Of a DNA stretch of 64,000 nucleotides, positions 28,601-37,647 are shown piece by piece (the stretch's first letter is position 1; every line of letters begins with the position of its first letter). The position numbers and the translations under genes were made by a program. The stretch is from an uncultured Clostridia bacterium (GTDB lineage Bacteria > Bacillota > Clostridia > TANB77 > CAG-508), in assembly GCA_934167095.1 (NCBI GenBank), contig CAKPKE010000006.1, forward strand, positions 1 through 64,000, given 5' to 3'. The notes beneath the pieces were generated by a model. The model saw nothing but the letters and a program-made list of their open reading frames with translations, made no database searches and had not been told where the DNA came from.

Positions 28601-29363
28601 TCCACATAAAGATGTAATAAATCTGCCAACTAAAACTTCGGTTACAAAAATAAAAGAATTAGAGAATGTTATGGAAGTTAAAGAGCAAACTAAAAAATCT
28701 AGAATTGAGGTTGAAGAAAGCTACTTTGATGATAGTAATGAAGCTGTAAATGATGGAGAAAAAATAGTTGAAAGTGGCTTAGAAAATAAGAAAGTACGAA
28801 TTTTAACGCAAAGCCCTAAGTTCTTAAATGAAGAAAAAGAAGTAAAAGTAAGTAGTGCAAGAAAAGGAACTCTAATGCATTTATGCGTTCAAAAAATGAA
28901 TGAAAAGATAGAATATGATGCACAAAAAGTACAAGAATTGATTGATGAACTTGCTTTTAAAAACATAATTTCAGAAGAAGAAAAAAAGACGATAAATGTA
29001 GAAAAAATACTAATGTATACAAAATCTAATTTATGGAGCGAGATTTCAAAAGCAAAAGAAGCATACAAAGAAAAGCCATTTTATATAACAGTAAAGGCAA
29101 GTAGTCTTTATGATACAAATGGAGATGATGAGAACATACTTGTCCAAGGTGTTATAGACTTGTATTTTATAAATGAAAAAAATGAGCTTGTGTTAGTTGA
29201 TTATAAAACAGACTATGTAGAAGCGGGCAAAGAAAATACTTTAGTAGAAAAATATAAGCCACAGCTAAATTTATATAAAGAAGCTTTAGAGCAAGCATTA
29301 AATAGAAAAGTTGACAAAGTTGAAATTTATAGCTTGTACTTAAATAAAGAAGTTGAACTTTAG
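25681..29363 (+). CDS. addA: ATP-dependent helicase/nuclease subunit AddA, two +1 frame changes at CGG
   Basis: AddA, the helicase-nuclease that with AddB resects double-strand breaks. From ATG 25681 the frame hits CGG at 25768 inside Walker A: AAAAGS then C then GKT. Omitting the C gives AAAAGSGKTAVLVERI and continues to a second CGG at 26447, after residue 255; omitting that C gives AGINDVKNSLENWD and an open frame to 29363. The repaired protein is about 1226 residues, normal for AddA. Other motifs are intact: VTFTSSAASEMRERIL, MDFNDMEHLAL, AIDEYQDSN, VGDVKQSIYKFRQA, and the C-terminal RecB-type nuclease motif VLVDYKTDYVE. addB is not adjacent. The ribosome binding site is AGGAAGG. Confidence 0.93.
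25768..25770 (+). other. Candidate +1 frameshift site at in-frame CGG (addA, Walker A)
   Basis: The context is GCT GGA AGT C GGA AAA ACA. The zero frame stops shortly after, at 25789. The +1 frame yields the invariant GSGKT motif. Confidence 0.65.
26447..26449 (+). other. Candidate +1 frameshift site at in-frame CGG (addA, second)
   Basis: The context is GAT TTA GCA C GGA ATA AAT. The zero frame stops three codons later (TGA at 26456-26458). The +1 frame continues for more than 970 codons. Confidence 0.6.
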
Positions 29364-29410
29364 AAATTAAATGAGAATAAAATTGAAAATTAGAAAGATT
29401 AATTAGATTA

Positions 29411-29469
29411 AAAATTGAACTATAAGTTGCTAAGTAAGAAATTTTAGCAATTCAGGTTCAATTTTTTTG
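29411..29469 (+). terminator. Terminator of addA
   Basis: AAAATTGAAC pairs with GTTCAATTTT and is followed by T; an inner stem GTTGCTAA/TTAGCAAT extends the hairpin. The 291-bp gap contains this and the third copy of the shared upstream element. Confidence 0.8.
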
Positions 29470-29575
29470 TGGTAGTTATGCAAATATGAGATATGAAAAT
29501 ATAGTATGAAATATGAATAAAAGTCACTGGAATATTAAAAATGCTATTAATATAATATTAGTAATACATAATAAA
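29470..29575 (+). repeat. Shared upstream element, copy 3
   Basis: A more diverged copy of the elements at 6951 and 8159; AAAGTCACTGGAATATTA and TAATATAATATTA are retained. It precedes the three-gene pilin-like cluster at 29655-33407, again directly after a terminator. Confidence 0.65.
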
Positions 29576-29654
29576 TTATGTATTACATAACAATATGCAT
29601 AAAATTTGAATTATGTATAAAAATAATAAAAAACGAACGAAAGGTAAAGTTTAA

Positions 29655-30686
29655 ATGAGAAAAGAAAGATTAAAAAAAGAGAATATTATAGAAAATCAAA
29701 TGAAGTGTTGTAATTCACATGAACAAGCTATAACATTAATTGCTCTAGTAGTCACAATAGTAGTTTTATTAATACTTGCAAGTGTTAGCATTAGCCTAGT
29801 TTTAGGCCAAAATGGACTAATAAATAATGCAAAAGATGCAAAAAATAAAACATTAGAAGCAGAAAAAACAGAAGGAGAAAGTTTAAATAATGCATCAGAT
29901 TATATAAAGCAAACTGTGGGTGTAACTGCTTCTGGAATAACAGCTGATGACTATGGAAAAGTAGTAACTAATTATCAAGATGGAAGTAATGTCTGGGAAA
30001 TATTTTATGCAGATAACAATAATGTTTATTTGATTACTAGAAATAATGTTGGAAGTCGAACTTTAGAAATTGCGACTCAAGAAAACAGTGGATATAATGG
30101 AACAAGTGATTTTGATGGAAGTGAAGAGTTTAAAAATAAATATCCAGCAGTACAAGCTGGTTGGCTAAATAAAATATATACTCCAGCAGAAAGTGGTACA
30201 GGAAAAATAAATTATTCAAGCAATTATAAAAATATGAAATGTACAGAATATTTGTTGGACAGTAGTGTGTGGAATGTGACATATAAAACAGAAAAAGCAA
30301 ATTGGGCAATAGGAGCACCAACGTTAGAATTGTTTGTGGCATTATATAATAAAATGTTTACAGATAAAATAATAACAATTGAAACACCAAGTGGAAGCGG
30401 ATATAAATATGATGATGAGTTATATACAAAAGAAAGTTTACCTATAAATGATAGAATAATATCTGGAATTGAGCAAAGTAATATATATAACCATGGATAT
30501 TCTTACTGGCTTAATTGTCCTAGCGGCGATGGAAATGAAATTATGCGTATAGTCAATTATGGTGGCGCTTATATTAGTAGTAGTAATTATGGTACTAATA
30601 AACTTGGTATAAGACCAGTTGTTTGTCTAAAATCAAGTGTTATATTAAAAGAAAGTTCTGATGGTACAACATATACTATAGAATAA
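29655..30686 (+). CDS. Pilin-like surface protein (copy D, RPVV-type C-terminal module)
   Basis: A 343-residue protein with a longer basic leader (residues 1-26), the pilin-like segment AITLIALVVTIVVLLILAS (alanine rather than glycine before the putative cut), and the same body as the genes at 7118 and 32478: NAKDAKNKTLEAEKTEGE, SGITADDYGKVVTNYQ, then YWLNCPSG, a variable stretch and GIRPVVCLKSSV. It is the first gene of three consecutive pilin-like genes; its TAA overlaps the next gene's ATG by one base (A at 30686). Likely surface-exposed; function unknown. Confidence 0.75.
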   Translation: MRKERLKKENIIENQMKCCNSHEQAITLIALVVTIVVLLILASVSISLVLGQNGLINNAKDAKNKTLEAEKTEGESLNNASDYIKQTVGVTASGITADDYGKVVTNYQDGSNVWEIFYADNNNVYLITRNNVGSRTLEIATQENSGYNGTSDFDGSEEFKNKYPAVQAGWLNKIYTPAESGTGKINYSSNYKNMKCTEYLLDSSVWNVTYKTEKANWAIGAPTLELFVALYNKMFTDKIITIETPSGSGYKYDDELYTKESLPINDRIISGIEQSNIYNHGYSYWLNCPSGDGNEIMRIVNYGGAYISSSNYGTNKLGIRPVVCLKSSVILKESSDGTTYTIE

Positions 30687-32455
30687 TGAGAGGATACAAA
30701 ATGAAGATAAGAGAAGAAAGTGCTATAACATTAATTGCTTTAGTAGTAACAATAGTAGTTTTATTAATACTTGCAAGTGTTAGTATTAGTGTTATTTTAG
30801 GAGACAATGGAATAATTGAAAATGCAAAAAATGCAGCAAATACTACGAAAAGAAAAAGTGAACAAGAATTATCTGAAATAGAACAAAGCGAAGCACAGAT
30901 TGCCCAGATATCAAGCTATTATAATAAAAATAAAAGTGTTAATAAACCAAATCTAAAAAATGGAATGACACCTATATATTTTGAACTTGGTAGTGATGAA
31001 ATATATGAAGTTAAAACAACAACTCAAGATGATGACAATTGGTATAATTACAATGATAAAAAGTGGGCTAATGTACAAACTCAAGATGGCAGTATGTGGA
31101 CATGGATACCAAGATTTGCATATAAAATGAATAATGATAATAAAACTTTTGATGTTGTATTTTTAATTGGAACAACAGATTATTACTATGATGGAGATGA
31201 ATTGAAAAAAGCATCAAGATGTACAGAAGATAGTAATCCTGATACAACAAAAGAATATACGGTTCATCCTGCTTTTTCAGATGAAACTAGTGTAAATTTT
31301 AGAAATGGTGGTTGGGATAGTGAAATAAGTGGAATATGGATTGCAAAATTTGAAGCTGCCTATCCAACATCTAATGGGAATAGTGCTCAAAATGTAAAAA
31401 GCTCTGTTAAATATACTCAAGAAAAAGTATTTACTACGCCATTAGAAAATGGTTTGTCAGGAAATGGAGAAACTACAGCAAGAAATTGGCTTGATGGGAT
31501 TTATACTGTTGGTAGTACTAATATTAGTTATCCAACATTTCAAGGCACTGCATATTCTTTTAATTATATAAGTATAGGGGATGTATTTGCGTTATGTAGT
31601 GTTTTAACAGAAAACGGAAATATATATGGACTTGGAGATGACACTGATAGTCATATGATGAAAAATAGTGAATGGGGAGCATGTAGCTATTTGGCACAAA
31701 GTCAATACGGACTAAATGGAGAAGATGTTCATACAAATAATATATCTATAAATAATGGTGGAGTTAAAAATACAAAAGAAGAAGGAAATCAATTTGCTAG
31801 TGTTTATGCAATAACTGGAGTAGAAGCTGTTTTAGACAAGAATGCAAATTTCAAAATTACAACAGTGGAAACAATAAATGATAAAGAAAAAAGGAAAAGT
31901 GCAAATATAAAAATATGGAAAGATAAAGATGGCGGTGGTGCAAGTACAACAGGCAATGCGTATGGAGTATTTGATATGTCTGGAGGTGACTGGGAAAGAA
32001 CAGCTGGATATATTCCAAATGGAAATAGAATAGAATGGGGCAATAGTTTACTGGCATATACCAATAGGACTGATGAAAAATATAAAAGAAGTTTTGAGGT
32101 TGATAGCAAAAATCAAGTAGCCAAGATAAGCACTAAATATTTTACTGTATATCCTTATGATGTAAGTAGTGATAGCATATATGAATATGATAAATCAAGT
32201 GATTTGAACTGGAATTATAATAAAAATTTAAAAAATAAAATTTATGGAGATGCTGTACTAGAAACATCAGAAAAAGGTTATGGTTATAATAGAAATTCTT
32301 TCTTTGAAGATGCATCTGTTTTTCCATCATTGGCAGATATATTTTTTAGAAGAGGTGGACATTTTTATGATCTTAATATCTCAGGGGCATTTGCTTTTTC
32401 AAGAACAAATGGAGATGCAGCGTATCATAATGGGTTCAGAGCAGTATTAATATAA
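30686..32455 (+). CDS. Pilin-like protein with FGE-sulfatase/C-type-lectin-like domain
   Basis: A 589-residue protein: short leader, pilin-like AITLIALVVTIVVLLILAS segment (residues 13-31), helical linker, then a large domain. The C-terminal third has the pattern of formylglycine-generating-enzyme/C-type-lectin folds: AYGVFDMSGGDWERTAGY near residue 425, FFRRGGHF near 554 and NGFRAVLI at the very end. That fold is used as a display scaffold in diversity-generating retroelement targets, but no reverse transcriptase or template repeat is visible in this window. The likely start is ATG 30686 or 30701 (MKIREE). It lies in an apparent operon with the flanking pilin-like genes. Confidence 0.75.
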   Translation: MRGYKMKIREESAITLIALVVTIVVLLILASVSISVILGDNGIIENAKNAANTTKRKSEQELSEIEQSEAQIAQISSYYNKNKSVNKPNLKNGMTPIYFELGSDEIYEVKTTTQDDDNWYNYNDKKWANVQTQDGSMWTWIPRFAYKMNNDNKTFDVVFLIGTTDYYYDGDELKKASRCTEDSNPDTTKEYTVHPAFSDETSVNFRNGGWDSEISGIWIAKFEAAYPTSNGNSAQNVKSSVKYTQEKVFTTPLENGLSGNGETTARNWLDGIYTVGSTNISYPTFQGTAYSFNYISIGDVFALCSVLTENGNIYGLGDDTDSHMMKNSEWGACSYLAQSQYGLNGEDVHTNNISINNGGVKNTKEEGNQFASVYAITGVEAVLDKNANFKITTVETINDKEKRKSANIKIWKDKDGGGASTTGNAYGVFDMSGGDWERTAGYIPNGNRIEWGNSLLAYTNRTDEKYKRSFEVDSKNQVAKISTKYFTVYPYDVSSDSIYEYDKSSDLNWNYNKNLKNKIYGDAVLETSEKGYGYNRNSFFEDASVFPSLADIFFRRGGHFYDLNISGAFAFSRTNGDAAYHNGFRAVLI

Positions 32456-32477
32456 GTGGTTAGGAGAATTTACAAAA

Positions 32478-33407
32478 ATGTTAAATAAAAGTAAAGGTAT
32501 AACATTAATTGCTTTAGTAGTAACAATAGTAGTTTTATTAATACTAGCAAGTGTTAGCATTAGCCTAGTTTTAGGACAAAATGGATTAATAAATAATGCA
32601 AAAGATGCAAAAAATAAAACTTTGGAAGCAGAAAAAACAGAGGGAGAAAGTTTAAATACAGCATCAGATTATATAAAACAAACAGTGGGTGTAACAGCTT
32701 CTGGAATAACAGCAGAAGATTATGGAAAAGTAGTAACTAATTATCAAGGTGGAAGTAATATCTGGGAAATATTTTATGCAGATAACAATAATGTTTATTT
32801 GATAACTAGAAATAATGTTGGCGATCAGACACTAGAAAATGCAATTCAAGAAGAAAGCAAATATAATGGAACAAGTGATTTTGATGGAAGTGAAACATTT
32901 AAACAAAAATATCCAGCAATACAAGCTGGTTGGCTATACAAGACATATATACCATCTCAAAATGAAGCTGGAAAAATAAATTATTCAAGTAATTATAAAA
33001 ATATGAAAGCTACTGAATACTTATTAGATAGTAGTATATGGAATGTATCATACAAAACGGATAAAGCTGAATGGGCGGTAGGAGCCCCAACTTTAGAAAT
33101 GTTTGTTAAATCATATAATAAATATTTTGATACCAAAATTGTTATAGAAGATGAAAATAATGCAGGTTATGATTTGACGATTAATGACGGAATCAAAAAG
33201 AATACAGTTTTTAATAGAAATTTTAATTACTGGTTAGCTAGCCCTAGTAAAGATAATCAGATAGGAGTTAATTTTGTGGACAATATTGCTGATCATGTTG
33301 GAAAATATACAGTTAATGATACTAATGGAATACGCCCAGTAGTCTGTTTAAATTCCAGTGTTATATTAAAAGAAAGTTCCGATGGAGCAACTTATACTAT
33401 AGAATAA
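32478..33407 (+). CDS. Pilin-like surface protein (copy F, RPVV-type C-terminal module)
   Basis: A 309-residue paralogue of the genes at 29655 and 7118. A short leader (MLNKSKG) allows a canonical cut after glycine before ITLIALVVTIVVLLILA. The body is nearly identical to copy D up to about residue 160 and then diverges, notably between YWLASPSK and GIRPVVCLNSSV. It sits 22 bp after the FGE-like gene and ends the cluster. Similar paralogues side by side would permit gene conversion. Confidence 0.75.
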   Translation: MLNKSKGITLIALVVTIVVLLILASVSISLVLGQNGLINNAKDAKNKTLEAEKTEGESLNTASDYIKQTVGVTASGITAEDYGKVVTNYQGGSNIWEIFYADNNNVYLITRNNVGDQTLENAIQEESKYNGTSDFDGSETFKQKYPAIQAGWLYKTYIPSQNEAGKINYSSNYKNMKATEYLLDSSIWNVSYKTDKAEWAVGAPTLEMFVKSYNKYFDTKIVIEDENNAGYDLTINDGIKKNTVFNRNFNYWLASPSKDNQIGVNFVDNIADHVGKYTVNDTNGIRPVVCLNSSVILKESSDGATYTIE

Positions 33408-33446
33408 ATAAAAGAGTATAAATGGTTTTGAAAAATATAATATCTT

Positions 33447-33481
33447 AACAAGTAGAATTTTAAAATTTTACTTGTTTTTTT
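33447..33481 (+). terminator. Terminator of the pilin-like cluster
   Basis: AACAAGTA pairs with TACTTGTT around an AT-rich core, followed by T. The rest of the 312-bp gap holds a promoter and a long untranslated leader. Confidence 0.75.
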
Positions 33482-33516
33482 GTGGAAAAGTGTAATAATT
33501 TGAAGAACGAATTTTC

Positions 33517-33545
33517 TTGATTTTAAGCCTTATAGGTAATATAAT
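33517..33545 (+). promoter_or_regulatory. Promoter of the AlbA_2/ATPase gene
   Basis: TTGATT (33517-33522) and TATAAT (33540-33545) with 17-bp spacing. It leaves a leader of about 170 bases before ATG 33720. Confidence 0.6.
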
Positions 33546-33719
33546 GTAGAAAGATTTAGAATCGTAAAAAACAATATTGTTTATTTTAATCAAAAGAATT
33601 TATCTTTGAAAAAATTAAATCTAAATTAAAACCCAAAAATAAGAAATGAAAACGAGTAATAAGAAGACTTATTATGTCTAATTTTGGTACAAAAAATAAA
33701 GTAAAGGCAAGGTGAAAAA

Positions 33720-35399
33720 ATGAAATTACCTACAAGTATTGACAATATATTAAATGAAAATGTTGTAGAAAATGAAAGATTAGAACTAAAGAAAAATTGG
33801 AATCCAGAATCTGTGTTACATACAGTTTGTGCTTTTGCAAATGATATTGATAATTGGGGTGGAGGGTATATTCTAATAGGCGTTGAGGAAGAAAATGGAA
33901 GACCTAAAATACCAATTTCAGGAATAAATTTACGTGAAATAGATAAGATACAAAAGGAGTTATTGGAAAAGTGTAAATTAATTCAACCATCATATACGCC
34001 AATAGTTGATGTTACAAAATATAAAGGAAAAAATATATTAGTAGTGTGGTGCTTTGGAGGACAAACAAGACCGTATAAATGTCCTGTAACTTTAGATAAA
34101 AAATTTTTAAGAGGGTATGCATATTATATAAGAAAAATGTCAAGCACAGTTAGAGCAACAGAAACCGAACAAAAAGAATTATATGATATGGCAAGGACAA
34201 TTCCTTTTGATGATAGAATGAACCATGAAGCTGAAATTCAAGACCTAAAACTACCACTAATTCAGAGTTATTTATATGAAACCAAAAGTGATTTATTAAA
34301 GGAGTCTGAAAATATAAATTTTATAGACTTATGTAAAAGTATGAGAATTGTAGATGGAACTCCAGAATATATGAAGCCATTAAATGTTGGATTAATGTTT
34401 TTTAATGATGAACCTCAAAAGTTTTTTCCATATTCACAAATAGAAATAGTTGATCTAAGAAATGGTTCTGAAGGTGATGATATGACAGAAAGAATATTTA
34501 AAGGACCCATAGATAGCATGATCAGAAGTGCTTTAACATTTATAAGAAATACTGTAATTGAAGAAAAAATATTAAAGATCGAAGGACAAGCAGAAGCTGA
34601 AAGGTTCTTTAATTATCCATACCAAGCTATAGAAGAGGCTTTAGTAAATGCTGTGTATCATAGAGGATATGATATTAGAGAACCTGTAGAAGTAAGAATA
34701 ATGGAAGATAGAATCTATATAGTGAGTTATCCTGGGCCAGACCGTTCAATAAATGAAAAATCGATGGAAAATAAGAGCATAATAGCAAGAAAATATAGAA
34801 ATCGTAGGATAGGAGAATTTTTAAAAGAATTAAAATTAACTGAGGGAAGAAATACCGGATTACCTAAAATTAAGAGAGCATTAAAAAACAACGGCTCAAA
34901 AGAACCTGAATTTGAAACAAATGAATCAAGAGATTATTTTGTAACAACAATATTTATTCATGAAGGATTTAGTCAAGATACCCATCAAGATACCCACCAA
35001 GATACCCATCAAGATACCCACCAAGATATCCACCAAGATACCCACCAAGATACCTGCCAAGATACCCACCAAGATATCCACCAAGATACCCATCAAGATA
35101 CCCACCAAGATACCCACCAAGATACCCATCAAGATACCCACCAAGATACCCATCAAGATACCCACCAAGATGCCCACAAATATACACACCAAGATATTAA
35201 CCAAGATACAATAAAAAATAAAATAATGGAGTTTTGCCAGAAACCGCGAAAAGCAAAAGAAATAATGAAATATTTAGGATTAAAAGACAGAAGAAGTTTT
35301 TATGTAAAATATATGAAACCATTATTAAATGATGGAAAATTAAAAATGACAATACCTGATAAGCCAAATCATAGAGAACAGAAGTATATAACGAAATAA
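33720..35399 (+). CDS. AlbA_2 (Schlafen-type) DNA-binding, ATP-binding regulator with DTHQ repeat
   Basis: A 559-residue protein. The N-terminal AlbA_2 domain has NERLELKKNW and CAFANDIDNWGGGYILIGVEEENG (residues 18-60). A GHKL-type ATPase domain follows, with AIEEALVNAVYHRGYD near residue 303 and RNRRIGEFLKELKLTEGRNTGLPKI near 360. Then about 20 tandem tetrapeptides (DTHQ, with DIHQ, DTCQ and DAHK variants, residues 418-497) and a C-terminal winged-helix-like segment (IMEFCQKPRKAKEIMKYLGL). Such proteins are common, often mobile, transcription regulators of unknown target. A GCAAGGTG site precedes the ATG. Confidence 0.88.
   Translation: MKLPTSIDNILNENVVENERLELKKNWNPESVLHTVCAFANDIDNWGGGYILIGVEEENGRPKIPISGINLREIDKIQKELLEKCKLIQPSYTPIVDVTKYKGKNILVVWCFGGQTRPYKCPVTLDKKFLRGYAYYIRKMSSTVRATETEQKELYDMARTIPFDDRMNHEAEIQDLKLPLIQSYLYETKSDLLKESENINFIDLCKSMRIVDGTPEYMKPLNVGLMFFNDEPQKFFPYSQIEIVDLRNGSEGDDMTERIFKGPIDSMIRSALTFIRNTVIEEKILKIEGQAEAERFFNYPYQAIEEALVNAVYHRGYDIREPVEVRIMEDRIYIVSYPGPDRSINEKSMENKSIIARKYRNRRIGEFLKELKLTEGRNTGLPKIKRALKNNGSKEPEFETNESRDYFVTTIFIHEGFSQDTHQDTHQDTHQDTHQDIHQDTHQDTCQDTHQDIHQDTHQDTHQDTHQDTHQDTHQDTHQDTHQDAHKYTHQDINQDTIKNKIMEFCQKPRKAKEIMKYLGLKDRRSFYVKYMKPLLNDGKLKMTIPDKPNHREQKYITK
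34973..35210 (+). repeat. 12-bp tandem repeat (about 20 units) encoding QDTH
   Basis: Units of the form CAAGATACCCAC, mostly varying at the third base of the His codon. Because the unit is 12 bp, slippage changes linker length without breaking the frame. The CCC-containing sequence is unlike the surrounding AT-rich DNA, and several long shadow reading frames arise from it. Confidence 0.95.
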
Positions 35400-35475
35400 G
35401 CATACAGATAACAATAAGAGGAGTTTTCGAAGAATAATTACTTTTTGGCTATTTATAAAAATAAAGCAAAAATGC

Positions 35476-35504
35476 TTGACAAATACACGTAAATATGGTA
35501 AAGT
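35476..35504 (+). promoter_or_regulatory. Promoter of the ylxM-ffh operon
   Basis: TTGACA (35476-35481) and TAAAGT (35499-35504), spacing 17 bp, about 65 bp upstream of ylxM. Confidence 0.55.
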
Positions 35505-35568
35505 ATTATAGCATTACAAAAGAAAGTTAATTTGTTTGTAATATTAAATAAGATAAGGAAGTAATTTT

Positions 35569-35919
35569 ATGGAAAAAAAGATAGAACTTGGAATGCTTTG
35601 CGACATATATGGCAATCTTTTAACTGAAAAACAAAAAGAAGTTATAAATGACTATGCAAATCAAGATTTATCACTAACTGAAATTGCTGAAAACAACAAT
35701 ATTACAAGGCAAGCTGTTAATGACATTGTAAAGAAGGGAGAAACAAAGCTTTTGGAATACGAACAAAAGCTAGGAATTATGAAAAAGCAGTTAGAAACTG
35801 AAAAACAAATTCAAAACATTCTTTCAGAATTAAGCAAAATAACAGATAATTCATCTGATAAAAAAGTTGAAAGAATATTGAATAGTGTAAGAAAAGAATT
35901 AACAATGCTAAACGCATAA
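35569..35919 (+). CDS. ylxM: YlxM/p13-like DNA-binding protein (UPF0122)
   Basis: A 116-residue protein with a sigma-70 region-4-like helix-turn-helix: LCDIYGNLLTEKQKEVINDYANQDLSLTEIAENNNITRQAVNDIV condensed as the pattern at residues 9-53. The family is always found next to ffh and is thought to modulate signal recognition particle function. Here it is 18 bp upstream of ffh. The C-terminal helix is rich in Lys/Gln. Confidence 0.93.
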   Translation: MEKKIELGMLCDIYGNLLTEKQKEVINDYANQDLSLTEIAENNNITRQAVNDIVKKGETKLLEYEQKLGIMKKQLETEKQIQNILSELSKITDNSSDKKVERILNSVRKELTMLNA

Positions 35920-35937
35920 GAAAAGGAGAGGTTTATA

Positions 35938-37305
35938 ATGGCATTTGAGGGATTATCAAGCAAGCTACAAGATTTTACAAGAAAATTAAGAGGAAAATCA
36001 AGAATTACAGAATCAGATTTAAAAGAAATGCTAAGAGAGGTAAAACTTGCACTTCTAGATGCTGATGTTAACTATAAAATAGTAAAGGAATTCATAGCTG
36101 AAATTGAGAAAAAAGCCCTAGGCCAAGATGTACTTAAATCTCTAACTCCTGGACAACAAGTTATTAAAATAGTAAAAGACGAACTTGTGGAACTACTTGG
36201 AGGAACAGAAACTGGAATTAATTTTAGTTCAAATCCACCAACAATAATAATGTTAGTAGGACTTCAAGGTTCAGGAAAAACAACAACAGCAGGAAAACTT
36301 GCAAATCTACTTAGAAAACAAGGAAAAAAGCCATTGCTAGTAGCATGTGATGTTTATAGACCAGCTGCAATAAAACAATTACAAGTAGTTGGTGCTCAAT
36401 TAAACATTCCAGTATTTGCAAATGAAGGCTCAAAAGATGTTGTACATATTGCAAAACAAGCAATTAGTGTTGCATATTCTAAGTTAAATGATGTTGTAAT
36501 TTTAGATACAGCAGGACGACTTCAAATAGATGAAGAGCTTATGCAAGAACTTGCTAATGTAAAAAATAGTGTACATCCACATGAAATACTTTTAGTAGTT
36601 GATTCAATGACAGGTCAAGAAGCTGTAAATGTTGCAACTGCATTTAATGAAAAAGTAGGAATTGATGGAGTAATACTTACAAAATTAGATGGTGATACTC
36701 GTGGTGGTGCTGCATTATCAGTTAAAAAAGTTACTGGTAAACCAATAAAATTTGCAGGAACTGGTGAAAAACTAAGTGAACTTGAAGTATTCCATCCAGA
36801 AAGAATGGCATCAAGAATTTTAGGAATGGGAGATGTTCTTTCGATAATTGAAAAAGCTGAAGAATCTTTTGACGCAGAAGAAGCTGAAAAAATCGCTCAG
36901 CAATTAGATAAAAAGGATTTTAACCTAAATGATTATCTGGTGCAATTAAGACAAGTTAAAAAAATGGGTTCTTTTTCGTCATTACTTAAATTTATACCAG
37001 GAATGGCCAACATTAAGGATTTAAAGGTAGATGACAAAGAATTTGATAAAATAGAAGCAATAATTTGTTCAATGACAGCAAAGGAAAGAAGAAATCCTAA
37101 AATATTAAATGGACAAAGAAGATTAAGAATTGCAAAAGGTAGTGGAACCTCAGTACAAGAAATAAATAGATTTATGAAATCATTTGAAATGACTCAAAAA
37201 ATGATGAAGCAAATGAAAGATAAAAAGTCTATGAAAAAGATGATGGGGCAAATGAAAACCATGGATGCTAAAGAATTAGAAAATTTAAAGAATCAATTAA
37301 AATAA
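35938..37305 (+). CDS. ffh: Signal recognition particle protein Ffh
   Basis: A 455-residue SRP GTPase that carries signal peptides of nascent membrane proteins to FtsY. N domain: FEGLSSKLQDFTRKLRGKSRITESD. G domain: GLQGSGKTTTAGKLA near residue 107, VACDVYRPAAIKQL near 137, LDTAGRLQIDEEL near 189, TKLDGDTRGGAALS near 246. The methionine-rich M domain has ERRNPKILNGQRRLRIAKGSG and a C-terminal MMKQMKDKKSMKKMMGQMK. Complete and ordinary. A GGAGAGG site precedes the ATG. Confidence 0.98.
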   Translation: MAFEGLSSKLQDFTRKLRGKSRITESDLKEMLREVKLALLDADVNYKIVKEFIAEIEKKALGQDVLKSLTPGQQVIKIVKDELVELLGGTETGINFSSNPPTIIMLVGLQGSGKTTTAGKLANLLRKQGKKPLLVACDVYRPAAIKQLQVVGAQLNIPVFANEGSKDVVHIAKQAISVAYSKLNDVVILDTAGRLQIDEELMQELANVKNSVHPHEILLVVDSMTGQEAVNVATAFNEKVGIDGVILTKLDGDTRGGAALSVKKVTGKPIKFAGTGEKLSELEVFHPERMASRILGMGDVLSIIEKAEESFDAEEAEKIAQQLDKKDFNLNDYLVQLRQVKKMGSFSSLLKFIPGMANIKDLKVDDKEFDKIEAIICSMTAKERRNPKILNGQRRLRIAKGSGTSVQEINRFMKSFEMTQKMMKQMKDKKSMKKMMGQMKTMDAKELENLKNQLK

Positions 37306-37388
37306 TTAAAAAGTTTTTAATGTTTACTACTACAACTAGTAGGAAAATTAAATATAAATATTTATAAATTTTGCGGAGGTGAATTAAT

Positions 37389-37622
37389 ATGGTAAAAATA
37401 AGATTACAAAGAGTAGGTGCAAAGAAAGCTCCATTCTATCACATCGTTGTTGCTGATTCAAGATCACCAAGAGATGGAAGAATAGTAGAAAAAATTGGAA
37501 CTTACGATCCAATGACAGATCCAGCTACAATAAACCTAGACAAAGAAAAAGTAGCTACATGGATTAAAAATGGTGCAAAGCCAACAGATACAGTTAAAGC
37601 TTTAATAGAAAGAGCAAAATAG
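37389..37622 (+). CDS. rpsP: 30S ribosomal protein S16
   Basis: A 77-residue S16: VKIRLQRVGAKKAPFYHIVVADSRSPRDGR at the N-terminus and EKIGTYDPMTDP in the middle. Normal length. A GCGGAGGTG site precedes the ATG. Member of the ffh-rplS ribosome assembly operon. Confidence 0.98.
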   Translation: MVKIRLQRVGAKKAPFYHIVVADSRSPRDGRIVEKIGTYDPMTDPATINLDKEKVATWIKNGAKPTDTVKALIERAK

Positions 37623-37647
37623 TATCTAAGCAGAAAGGAAATTCTTT

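Noticed and set aside
25748..29363. Two independent helicase-related genes starting at 25748 and 26460
   Set aside because: Both starts lack ribosome binding sites and fall in the middle of conserved AddA sequence; two one-base corrections give one full-length AddA from ATG 25681.
29655..33407. A diversity-generating retroelement
   Set aside because: The FGE-like domain and variable loops suggested one, but no reverse transcriptase gene, accessory protein or near-repeat template/variable pair is visible in the window.
34973..35210. CRISPR array
   Set aside because: The units are 12 bp, directly adjacent without unique spacers, and in frame with a protein; no cas genes are present.
34926..35214. 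Several long overlapping ORFs on both strands across the 12-bp repeat (KIPIKIPTKI-type and GGYLDGYL-type)
   Set aside because: They are reading-frame shadows of the in-frame QDTH repeat; a 12-bp unit without stops opens every frame, and none has a ribosome binding site or extends into conserved sequence.
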